Shown here: positions 15,328 through 22,920 of the stretch, in pieces
How positions within the stretch are numbered: position 1 is the first letter of the stretch
Layout of the letters: the number at the start of each line of letters is the position of its first letter
Source: Candidatus Gastranaerophilales bacterium
Lineage (GTDB): Bacteria > Cyanobacteriota > Vampirovibrionia > Gastranaerophilales > Gastranaerophilaceae
NCBI GenBank assembly: GCA_028694425.1
Contig: JAQVKX010000003.1
Location: forward strand, 1-35,642
Length of the DNA stretch: 35,642 nt
Direction of reading: 5' to 3'
The notes under the pieces: generated by a model
What the model saw: the letters and a program-made list of their open reading frames with translations, nothing else
The model's database searches: none
Told to the model about the DNA's origin: nothing
Position numbers and translations under genes: made by a program

Positions 15328-15933
15328 ATGAAAAAGATTATTGTGTTAGTATTAATGTTTTTAACATTACCTTGTTTTGCACAGGAACAAGTTGAACAAA
15401 AACCGCTTGAAGCAACTATTACGTTTGACTGGATTTCTAAAACCCAGCTTCAGCGTGATGAAAACATTAAAGAAATCCAGAATATTATATTTAACGGGAA
15501 TTTTGTTAAGTATTCCAGAAAAGAATTTGAAAAAAAATATTCTGTTTATTGGAAAAACGAGAATTATTTGCACGATTATGATGAAATTAACCAAGGCAAA
15601 AAAGAAGATGCCGACAAATATTATTGCGGATTTTATGTAGGCAAACTGCTTATTGCATACGGAGTTCAATCTAAAAAGAATATGAAAAACATATACTACT
15701 ACGATGCAATGGGCGGATTAAGGTGGATTGACGTTTTTTCTGACAATTATCCTGACTTCCCTTACTGGTCTTATCAGTATTACAGAGATGGTAAACTCGT
15801 AGCTGCTTATTATTACGTATCGGACTATGACCAATATGTTTTTGATGCTAATAAAAAATTTAAAGGACGTTGGTACAAAGACAAAATGTATAATAAAAAC
15901 GCAAAAGTAATTATGACAAGAACAAATTATTAA
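15328..15933 (+). CDS. Exported hypothetical protein
   Basis: The product is 201 residues. A clear signal peptide (MKKIIVLVLMFLTLPCFA, then QEQ) is followed by a tyrosine- and tryptophan-rich mature part, with repeated segments such as YYYDAMGGLRW, YWSYQYYRDGKLVAAYYY and the closing FKGRWYKDKMYNKNAK. The Y/F-DGKL-type strands look like MORN- or toxin_15-type beta hairpins, but I do not recognise a family. It is probably periplasmic or surface located. AGAGG precedes the start. plsY follows 30 bases downstream. Confidence 0.75.
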   Translation: MKKIIVLVLMFLTLPCFAQEQVEQKPLEATITFDWISKTQLQRDENIKEIQNIIFNGNFVKYSRKEFEKKYSVYWKNENYLHDYDEINQGKKEDADKYYCGFYVGKLLIAYGVQSKKNMKNIYYYDAMGGLRWIDVFSDNYPDFPYWSYQYYRDGKLVAAYYYVSDYDQYVFDANKKFKGRWYKDKMYNKNAKVIMTRTNY

Positions 15934-15963
15934 AAGGAATGCGGAAAGTAAGAAAGGCAAATC

Positions 15964-16557
15964 ATGGAACTGATAATATTAATTTTATTAGCATATTTAA
16001 TCGGCTCAATACCAACCGGATATATTATAGTAAAACTTTTTACGGGACAGGACATCAGAAAAAGCGGCTCAGGCTCAACCGGTGCGACAAATGTTAAACG
16101 AGTAATGGGTAATAAGTGGTTTTTTACGGTAATGCTTCTGGATGCAATAAAAGGAGCTTTACCTGTACTTTTGGCAAAAATTTTTGCCGTAACTTTTGTA
16201 TCAATCGGGCTTGTTCCTGTTTTGTGTGCAATTGCCGTAATTTTAGGTCATAGCAAATCGATTTTTCTTAAATTCTCCGGCGGAAAATCTGTAGCTTCAG
16301 GTATCGGGACAATTTTGGCACTAAATTGGCATGTAGGACTTGCCATTGCCGTTGTTTGGGCAACCATAACTTATCTGTCAAGATATGTTTCTTTAGGCTC
16401 TATAATTGCTCTTTCCCTATCGCCGCTTTTTATGTATTTTTGTAAAGAACCGATTGCTTACATAATTTATTGTTTAATCGGGGCGATATATATTATATAT
16501 CTGCATCGGGAGAATATCCGGAGATTAATCAAAGGAGAAGAAAACAAGGTAAGATGA
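15964..16557 (+). CDS. plsY: Acyl-phosphate glycerol-3-phosphate acyltransferase
   Basis: The product is a 197-residue integral membrane protein. It makes lysophosphatidic acid from acyl phosphate, the first step in membrane phospholipid synthesis. All three PlsY motifs are visible: IGSIPTGYI with SGSGSTGATNVKR, GHSKSIFLKFSGGKSVASG, and the last helix region ending IYLHRENIRRLIKGEE. Several hydrophobic segments of about 20 residues fit the five-helix topology. AAAGGCAAATC precedes the ATG. Confidence 0.96.
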   Translation: MELIILILLAYLIGSIPTGYIIVKLFTGQDIRKSGSGSTGATNVKRVMGNKWFFTVMLLDAIKGALPVLLAKIFAVTFVSIGLVPVLCAIAVILGHSKSIFLKFSGGKSVASGIGTILALNWHVGLAIAVVWATITYLSRYVSLGSIIALSLSPLFMYFCKEPIAYIIYCLIGAIYIIYLHRENIRRLIKGEENKVR

Positions 16558-16590
16558 AGCTATATCATACTTTTGTATGAGCCCGAAGGG

Positions 16591-16618
16591 TTGTATTAGA
16601 GAGAAAACATGTTATAAT
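16591..16618 (+). promoter_or_regulatory. Candidate sigma-70-type promoter of fliD
   Basis: TTGTAT (16591-16596), 16-base spacer, TATAAT (16613-16618), 43 bases before the fliD ATG. AAGGATTTCATT is the ribosome site. I see no sigma-28-type box, so this flagellar gene may be read by the housekeeping sigma factor. Confidence 0.6.
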
Positions 16619-16661
16619 TATAGCATAGTTATTAATTTTTAGAGTTGAAAAGGATTTCATT

Positions 16662-18458
16662 ATGAGTATAACAGTTAGCGGGTTAGGATCCGGCCTGGAT
16701 TACGAAAGCTGGATTGAAGAATTAGTTGCAATTAAACAAGCAGACATCGATGAAGTAAGCAGTAAAGTCAAAAGTATTAATGCTCAAGAGACTACTTTGT
16801 CCGATATTGAAAATGATTATAAAGCATTTCTTAAAGCAATAGAAACGTTTACCAATGCATTGTCAACCACAGATGTTTTCAATCAAAAAACAGTAACTTC
16901 GTCTAATGATAGTGCCGTAACAGCTACTGTTACATCAAAAGCATCCGTACAGGAGGTTTCTGTAAGCGTAACTCAATTGGCAACTTCAACAGAGGCAGAA
17001 AGTACTTATGCCGTAGCTTCTTATGCTACAGGCGGTAGTGCATTAGCTGATTTGGCAGATGGTTCTTTTACCGAAGGCTCATTCAGCGTTTATGTGGATG
17101 GTACAAAAACCACATTAAACCTCACCGGAACAAAGACGTTAGATGAACTTGTTACAGAACTTAACGGTATAAAAAATGCCGGTAATGAAAATGCCATTTC
17201 AGCAAGTATAAGTGCAGATGGTAAATTAACAATTCAAGCTGCAGGAAGCTCAACGGTTACGGTAGGTTCCAGTTCTGATACTTCAAATTTTGCTAATGTA
17301 ATGTCGTTAACCAGAAACACCGAAACCGGTGTTTATTCCAGCAGCAAGTCCATTTTTGACACTGATACCGATGGCAGTATAACTTCCACTACGTTCAGAA
17401 ATTCATCCGGTAGTGATGTTTCTGTAACAACCGGGAAATTCTATATTAGCGGTGTTGAATTTACAATCGGTGCAAGCACATCTTTAGATGATATAGTGGA
17501 CATGATTAATTCAAGTGCAGCAGGAGTTAATGCCGGTTGGGATCCGAACACGGGCAAACTTAAACTTACTGCTGAAGAAGAAGGAGCTGTAAGTATTGAT
17601 ATTGCAGCAGGTACAAGCAATTTTACGGATGTAATGGGGTTAACGGAATCTACTTGGAATCCTGACGGTTCGGTTGCATCTACAAAAATTATAACCGATT
17701 CCCAAGAACTTGGTGTTAATGCTATTTTATCCGTCAACGGTACAACAATTACCTCATCTTCAAATACCGTTACAAGCGATATTTCAGGTATAGCAGGTTT
17801 AACGCTTACTTTAAACGATGAAACAACATCCGCTGCAAAAGTAAGTGTTACTCAAGATAGCTCTAAAATTTCAGAGGCAATAACTACGCTTGTGAACACT
17901 TATAATGCTGTAATTACCTCTACAGACGAAGCGACGGAAAAAGACGGCGATTTATACGGAGAAACCGTTTTAAGTTCAATCAGAAATAAGGTTCGTAAAT
18001 TAATAACATCAGCCGTAAGCGGTGAAGACGGTTATAATACTCTTGCAAGCATAGGAATTTCGACAGGTAAATTTGGTACAAGTACGGATGCAAATACAGA
18101 TTTACTTACAATTGATACAGAAAAATTAAATGCCGCATTAGCCGATAATCCAAATGCCGTTAAACGTCTTTTGGTAGGAGACGAAGATGCCGGAACCGGT
18201 GGGGTTTTAACACAACTTGAAACTATTGTTGATAATGCAACTAATGCTATTAACGGTTATTTTGTTACCAGGGAAGAATCTTACGATAAACAAAAAGACA
18301 GACTGAATAACAAAATCGAAAAAATGGAAGACAACCTTGAAAAATACAAAACACAACTCGAAGCTAAATTTTCTGCAATGGATAAAATTATTTCCGCATT
18401 ACAAGAAAGTGCTTCCATATTCGATTATTACTTTAATAATAATAATGATGATAAATAA
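16662..18458 (+). CDS. fliD: Flagellar filament cap protein FliD (hook-associated protein 2)
   Basis: The product is 598 residues. The N-terminus SITVSGLGSGLDYESWIEELVAIK, given here as SITVSGLGSGLDYESW and IEELVAIK, is the FliD_N signature. The middle is a serine/threonine-rich variable region (about 110-370) with repeated units such as GSFTEGSFSVYVDG and SGVEFTIG. The C-terminal FliD_C part includes VNTYNAVITSTDEATEKDGDL in two parts (VNTYNAVITST, DEATEKDGDL), LASIGIS and a coiled coil ending in DYYFNNNN. It caps the growing filament and promotes flagellin assembly outside the cell. No other flagellar gene is adjacent. Confidence 0.93.
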   Translation: MSITVSGLGSGLDYESWIEELVAIKQADIDEVSSKVKSINAQETTLSDIENDYKAFLKAIETFTNALSTTDVFNQKTVTSSNDSAVTATVTSKASVQEVSVSVTQLATSTEAESTYAVASYATGGSALADLADGSFTEGSFSVYVDGTKTTLNLTGTKTLDELVTELNGIKNAGNENAISASISADGKLTIQAAGSSTVTVGSSSDTSNFANVMSLTRNTETGVYSSSKSIFDTDTDGSITSTTFRNSSGSDVSVTTGKFYISGVEFTIGASTSLDDIVDMINSSAAGVNAGWDPNTGKLKLTAEEEGAVSIDIAAGTSNFTDVMGLTESTWNPDGSVASTKIITDSQELGVNAILSVNGTTITSSSNTVTSDISGIAGLTLTLNDETTSAAKVSVTQDSSKISEAITTLVNTYNAVITSTDEATEKDGDLYGETVLSSIRNKVRKLITSAVSGEDGYNTLASIGISTGKFGTSTDANTDLLTIDTEKLNAALADNPNAVKRLLVGDEDAGTGGVLTQLETIVDNATNAINGYFVTREESYDKQKDRLNNKIEKMEDNLEKYKTQLEAKFSAMDKIISALQESASIFDYYFNNNNDDK

Positions 18459-19541
18459 CTAGAGTTCAAATTCAAAACAATCAACAAAAGACTTGGATGA
18501 CGGTAAAATAAAGTTTATTTTACCGTCTTTAACTTTTTTATCGGCTTTCATTAATTCAATCATTCTTTTCTCGTTAAATTCAGGCATTTTTTTTACCAAA
18601 TTATATTTTTTAATAAGTTCCAGTCCTTCATTTTTATATTCTTCACTTATAAGTCCTTTTTTAAAAGCAAGATTAATTGCAAAAACCATACCAATTGCAA
18701 CAGCTTCTCCATGTGTGTATTTTTTATAATTAGTAATTTTTTCGACTGCATGCCCATATGTATGGCCAAAATTAAGAATTTTCCTCAAGCCTTGTTCTTT
18801 TTCGTCTTTTTCGACAATTGACGCCTTAATTTTAAGTGAAATCTCTATAATTTCTGCAAGAATTTCTTCATTGCGTGCCAATATTTTGTCGGAATTGTTC
18901 ATTAGAAAATCGAAGAAATTAAGATACCCCTCACCCCAAACCTCTCCCGCAAGGAGCGAGGTGGCAGCTGCTTCAATAAAAGCATATTTTACAACCTCTG
19001 CCAAACCTGTCTTAAAATGGCGTTTGTCAAGTGTTTTGAGAAAATTAAGGTTACAAAAAACAGCTTTGGGCTGATAAAAAGCACCGACAAGATTTTTACC
19101 GTAATCGGTATTAATTGCTACCTTGCCGCCAACAGAAGAATCTACACAAGCAAGCAAAGTTGTCGGAATCTGAATAAAATCAATTCCTCTTAAATAAGTA
19201 GCTGCAACAAATCCAGCAATATCACCAACTACACCGCCGCCTATTGCAACAATCGCATCTTTTCTTTCTAATTTATTTTTAAGTGCAAAATCTAAAATCC
19301 TTTTGTAATTTTTAAAATTTTTCCTATGTTCCCCGTCTTTTAAAACAAATTTTATACTGTTTTTTATATTTAATTTTTTCCCGTATAATTTATTAACTTT
19401 TTCATTTATAACAATAAGAATTTTATTTGCATTTGTGCAGGCAAAAACTTTATTTTCAAGATTTTCTATGGGTTCAAAATCTATAAAAACAGGGTAAGAT
19501 TTATTTGGCGGAATTTTAACAAAAAGTTCTTTGTTTAACAT
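18459..19541 (-). CDS. aroB: 3-dehydroquinate synthase with a repeat-encoded insert
   Basis: The product is 360 residues. It performs step 2 of the shikimate pathway (DAHP to dehydroquinate; NAD and metal). Motifs: AIGGGVVGDIAGFVAATYLRG, given as AIGGGVVGDIAG and FVAATYLRG, IPTTLLACVDSSVGGKVAIN, KTGLAEVVKYAFI, NFGHTYGHAVEK and HGEAVAIGM. Residues about 192-206 (ATSLLAGEVWGEGY) are encoded by copy D of a dispersed repeat and are not expected in the family. Its start lies inside aroK (26-base overlap). The fliD terminator hairpin is embedded in the last codons. Confidence 0.94.
   Translation of the reverse strand: MLNKELFVKIPPNKSYPVFIDFEPIENLENKVFACTNANKILIVINEKVNKLYGKKLNIKNSIKFVLKDGEHRKNFKNYKRILDFALKNKLERKDAIVAIGGGVVGDIAGFVAATYLRGIDFIQIPTTLLACVDSSVGGKVAINTDYGKNLVGAFYQPKAVFCNLNFLKTLDKRHFKTGLAEVVKYAFIEAAATSLLAGEVWGEGYLNFFDFLMNNSDKILARNEEILAEIIEISLKIKASIVEKDEKEQGLRKILNFGHTYGHAVEKITNYKKYTHGEAVAIGMVFAINLAFKKGLISEEYKNEGLELIKKYNLVKKMPEFNEKRMIELMKADKKVKDGKINFILPSSKSFVDCFEFEL
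18499..18540 (+). terminator. Rho-independent terminator of fliD inside aroB
   Basis: GACGGTAAAATAAA (18499-18512) and TTTATTTTACCGTC (18514-18527) are perfect complements, followed by TTTAACTTTTTT on the plus strand. It lies 41 bases after the fliD stop and at the same time encodes DGKINFILPS of aroB on the other strand. Confidence 0.75.
18926..18966. repeat. CCCCTCACCC element, copy D (short form, in frame in aroB)
   Basis: TACCCCTCACCCC-AAA-CCTCTCCCGCAAGGAGCGAGG keeps the two conserved blocks of copies A-C but lacks the variable internal stem. It encodes about 14 extra residues of AroB. Confidence 0.75.
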
Positions 19542-20061
19542 AGTTATCGTACTCGCTTAAGATATCATCAAGTATTGTATAAGCCGGTTTTTGGTACGTA
19601 TTTATTATAAAATCGGCTTTAAAGTAATTTTTTTCTCTTTTTCTTAAAAGTTTTTCGACTGTTTTTAGAGAAAAATCCTCATTTAACAGCGGACGGTGGG
19701 TTTCATTTTTAATTCTTGCAAAAAGTTCTTTTGCAGGGGCTTCAAGATAAAAAACCAGTCCGTTTTTCTTTAATTCTTTGACGTTTTCATGATTTTCAAA
19801 TGCCCCGCCACCTATTGAAATAATTTGATTTCGTTCTTTAGAAACTTTTTTAATAATTTCCAGTTCAAGTTCTCTAAAATATTTTTCCGAATGATTTTCA
19901 AAAATTTCCGTGATTTCAAGCCCTGTCTCTTTTTTAATTTCTTCATCCGTATCAATATAGGAAAAATGTGCCAAAAGTTTAGCCAGTTTTGAACCAATAT
20001 AAGTCTTTCCCGCCCCGGGCATTCCTGCAAGAACAATATTAAGATTATCTTTCGCTTCCAT
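19516..20061 (-). CDS. aroK: Shikimate kinase
   Basis: The product is 181 residues. It phosphorylates shikimate with ATP. The Walker A motif is GMPGAGKTYIG; DTDEEI and FRELE supply shikimate-binding D and R residues; SIGGGAF is the glycine motif; and HRPLL lies in the lid region. AGGAAATAGAA overlaps the aroC stop, and only two bases separate the genes. Its 3' end overlaps aroB. The set aroC-aroK-aroB is one operon. Confidence 0.95.
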   Translation of the reverse strand: MEAKDNLNIVLAGMPGAGKTYIGSKLAKLLAHFSYIDTDEEIKKETGLEITEIFENHSEKYFRELELEIIKKVSKERNQIISIGGGAFENHENVKELKKNGLVFYLEAPAKELFARIKNETHRPLLNEDFSLKTVEKLLRKREKNYFKADFIINTYQKPAYTILDDILSEYDNYVKQRTFC

Positions 20062-20063
20062 TT

Positions 20064-21134
20064 CTATTTCCTGTTTGAGTAATTATTCTTAATTTCCGAA
20101 ATATTATCTTTCCCGAATTTATCCAAAAATACATCAACTAAAACACACGCAATCATTGCTTCTGCAATCACCGCACAAGCTGAGACGGCACAAGTATCAG
20201 AACGTTCAAAATGTGCTTGTGTTTGTGAATTATCTTTCAAATCGACTGTGCAAAGCGGTTTTTTTAATGTCGGTATCGGTTTCATTGTTGCTCTAACAAC
20301 TAAATCCTCGCCGTTTGTCATACCGCCTTCCAATCCGCCTGCGTTGTTTGTTTTTCTGTAATATTTACCGTTATCAATAAAAATTTCATCATGCATTTGA
20401 CTGCCTAAAACCTCTGCTGACTTTACGCCAAGCCCTATTTCAACAGCTTTGACCGCAGGGATGCTCATTACGGCTTGTGCGATTAAACCATCCAGTTTCC
20501 TGTCCCATTGTACATGAGAACCTAATCCTACGGGTAAATTTTTAAATATCACTTCTAAACTTCCGCCCAGCGTTTCTCCCTGTTCTTTTGCATGCTCAAT
20601 TTTTTCTTTAATTTTATCATCTTCACTTTCACCTGCAATTTGTACCTTTGAAGTACAATCTATATTGAATTCTAAAAGTATTTGTTTAGCAATTGCACCT
20701 ATTGCAACATCCATTGCTGTTTTTCTGGCACTTGAACGTTCTAAAATATCTCTTAAATCTTTAATGTCATATTTTATTGAACCTGCAAAATCCGCATGCC
20801 CCGGACGTGGTTTAGTAAAAGATTTTTCATCCGTGTAAGTTTCAATCTTTTCAACACTCATTATTTTTTGCCAATTTTCAAAATCGTTATTTTTAATTTC
20901 CAGACAAATCGGAGCCCCGGTTGTTTTACCAAATCTCACACCTGACTTAATTTCGACCTCATCCGTTTCAATTTGCATTCTTTCACCGCGTCCCCACCCG
21001 CTTTGGCGACGCTTTAATTCATTGTTTATAAACTCAAAATCTATTTCAAAACCTGCAGGAATCCCGTCTATTATTCCGTTTAGACACTTTCCGTGAGATT
21101 CGCCTGATGTTAAAAATCGGAAATTGTTTAACAT
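20064..21134 (-). CDS. aroC: Chorismate synthase
   Basis: The product is 356 residues, the usual length. It converts EPSP to chorismate using reduced FMN. Motifs: LTSGESHGKCLNGIIDGIPAG (read as LTSGESHGKCLNG, IIDGIPAG), RRQSGWGRGERMQIETDEVE, RPGHADFAG, RDILERSSARKTAMDVAIGA, GGLEGGMTNGEDLVVR and MKPIPTL. AAGGATTAAAA precedes the ATG. It is followed directly by aroK and preceded nine bases upstream by an exported-protein gene. Confidence 0.97.
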   Translation of the reverse strand: MLNNFRFLTSGESHGKCLNGIIDGIPAGFEIDFEFINNELKRRQSGWGRGERMQIETDEVEIKSGVRFGKTTGAPICLEIKNNDFENWQKIMSVEKIETYTDEKSFTKPRPGHADFAGSIKYDIKDLRDILERSSARKTAMDVAIGAIAKQILLEFNIDCTSKVQIAGESEDDKIKEKIEHAKEQGETLGGSLEVIFKNLPVGLGSHVQWDRKLDGLIAQAVMSIPAVKAVEIGLGVKSAEVLGSQMHDEIFIDNGKYYRKTNNAGGLEGGMTNGEDLVVRATMKPIPTLKKPLCTVDLKDNSQTQAHFERSDTCAVSACAVIAEAMIACVLVDVFLDKFGKDNISEIKNNYSNRK

Positions 21135-21143
21135 TTTTAATCC

Positions 21144-21611
21144 TTATTTAGTTGCATATTTTAAGAAAGTCTGTACTTTTGTCTGCATCAATTCTTCCAC
21201 AACAACCCATTTACCGTCAGGCTGTTTTGCTACTACCATGTAAGTTTTTAATTTATAATCGCTCGGTGATGGTCTTCTCATTGCGTTAATTTTATAACCG
21301 TTTGCTGCTTTTGAGACACTTGTATCAGAATAATAATTTTTATATCCTACAAGCTTGGCAAATTTTGCGTTACGTTTCATTTCGTCTTTATAATCTTTTC
21401 CTGAAAAATAAACATTAACGAGTGTTCCGTCCGGTTTTATAACCTGCCTTATAATCTTTGCACTATCTGAATACATACTTGATAAATTCGGACTGTAAGT
21501 ATTCGAAGCATTTACCACACTGTTAAAAAATGCCATTGCATCATCTTGTTCACCTGCAAAAACGATTGTCCCAAAAACTAAAATACAAAATACCAATAAA
21601 AATTTCTTCAT
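21144..21611 (-). CDS. Exported hypothetical protein, NTF2/SnoaL-like
   Basis: The product is 155 residues. The signal peptide MKKFLLVFCILVFGTIVFA is followed by a mature part of about 135 residues with DDAMAFFNSVVNASNTYSPN, YSDSAKIIRQV, FSGKDYKDEMKR and a C-terminal strand set KTYMVVAKQPDGKWVVVEEL. The helix-then-strand order and the dose of K/W-VVVEE resemble the NTF2-like (SnoaL) fold; this is a weak call. GGAGAG precedes the start. It lies just upstream of aroC and may share its transcript, though no functional link is apparent. Confidence 0.75.
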   Translation of the reverse strand: MKKFLLVFCILVFGTIVFAGEQDDAMAFFNSVVNASNTYSPNLSSMYSDSAKIIRQVIKPDGTLVNVYFSGKDYKDEMKRNAKFAKLVGYKNYYSDTSVSKAANGYKINAMRRPSPSDYKLKTYMVVAKQPDGKWVVVEELMQTKVQTFLKYATK

Positions 21612-21668
21612 TTAATAACTCTCCTTATTCTTTTTTATTTATTCTAGCACGAATATATAAAATAATTA

Positions 21669-22646
21669 TTACAGTTTTGAAATTATAGTTCTTATCTCAT
21701 CCGACAAATCATCTTGAATACTTTCACTTATAAGTGAAGCAAATTCGGCTTTTTTGAACTCCAACCCGTAACTTTTGAACAATTCATCCAAAATACTTGT
21801 CATTGGTGCGTCTTTTCGCAAGTCATTAAGTTTAATTGAAAAAAAGTTCTTAAAATGCCTATTTAAATTTCTTTTTATCAAATTTAGCGGTAAAATATCT
21901 TCAAATTCTCCTCGCTCAATAATATAAACTTTATCATTTTTCCTTAATTTAGGTTTGATTTGCTCATAATTTTCACCTGCATCATTGTCTAATAAAACAA
22001 ATATCGGTAATCTAACAATATCTGCAAGCTGATAGAACAATTTTACCACTTGATTTTTGCCTCCTGCAGAAATCAAATGTATCCCTGCTTTGTTAAAATC
22101 AAGCCCGCACAGAAGAGCGAATTTCGGCAATAAAATTTCCTCGGTTATTCCTTCAACTAAAATTATCTTTTCAATAGGGAATTTTAGTCCGAAATTCGCC
22201 CTGTTTTCGATTTGATTGTCATTTTGACATAAAGATTTTAACCACTTTAAATTCAACGGTAACTCATTATCTTCAAGTAGTGTTATTGCTGCATTGTAGT
22301 TGATTTTATTGTTAATAAGCTTTTCGGCATTTTTATCAAACTTAAAAACGGATTTCTCATATTTAAGAAGTTTTTTATTAATTGAAAAATCAGTTTCACA
22401 CCACAAATTTAAGGCAACAAAAGAAAAATTGAAAATTTCCTGTGCTAAAAATGTTAATTCTTTATAACTTAATTCGGCAAGTTCATTTTTTTTATACTTG
22501 GGATAAAGTAAATTAGAAGATATTATATCCTTAAAAACTCTTAAATATTTGTCTTCTGTCGGTTTAAACCTTGTCAGTCTGTCCAGCGAGATTTTAATCT
22601 GCTGTATTGTTAACGGTTTTATTTTATATTCAGTATTCTTTTCCAT
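21669..22646 (-). CDS. OLD-like TOPRIM nuclease domain protein without ATPase
   Basis: The product is 325 residues. The second half is a TOPRIM domain of the OLD-nuclease type: KIILVEGITEEILLPKFA with acidic E165, LISAGGKNQVVKLFYQLA, and FVLLDNDAGENYEQI with D220 and D222 for metal binding. The first about 150 residues are helical with no Walker motifs, so the SMC/ABC-like ATPase normally fused to OLD proteins is absent. GGGAGAATT precedes the ATG. A dispersed palindrome (R2) lies just upstream. OLD proteins act in phage defence or DNA repair; whether this one is functional is unknown. Confidence 0.8.
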   Translation of the reverse strand: MEKNTEYKIKPLTIQQIKISLDRLTRFKPTEDKYLRVFKDIISSNLLYPKYKKNELAELSYKELTFLAQEIFNFSFVALNLWCETDFSINKKLLKYEKSVFKFDKNAEKLINNKINYNAAITLLEDNELPLNLKWLKSLCQNDNQIENRANFGLKFPIEKIILVEGITEEILLPKFALLCGLDFNKAGIHLISAGGKNQVVKLFYQLADIVRLPIFVLLDNDAGENYEQIKPKLRKNDKVYIIERGEFEDILPLNLIKRNLNRHFKNFFSIKLNDLRKDAPMTSILDELFKSYGLEFKKAEFASLISESIQDDLSDEIRTIISKL

Positions 22647-22670
22647 AATTCTCCCGACAAATACGTTTTA

Positions 22671-22799
22671 CGTCATTGCGAGGAGGGGGTAAATCAAGTG
22701 TTCGGTTGGATTTTGAACAATATGCCCCGACGCGGCAATCCAAAAAAAATTCTTGGATTGCTTCGTCGCTCGGCTACGCCTCACTTCTCGCAATGACAT
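22671..22799. repeat. Dispersed palindromic element, copy R2
   Basis: It starts GTCATTGCGAGGAGGGGG and ends CTTCTCGCAATGACATG. The inner stem is GACGCGGCAATCCAA against TTGGATTGCTTCGTC, slightly decayed. R2 is followed by ATGAAACTTGTTTATTTTTT, closely matching ATGAGACTTGTTTGTTTTTT after copy R3, so the repeat unit may extend beyond the palindrome. Confidence 0.85.
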
Positions 22800-22920
22800 G
22801 AAACTTGTTTATTTTTTCATGTAATTTGTAACCTTTCTTTATAAAAGTATAACAAAACAGCAATTTTTAAAAGTCTTTTGTTTTTAATTAAATATGAAGT
22901 AATTAGTAGTAGGGAAAAAA

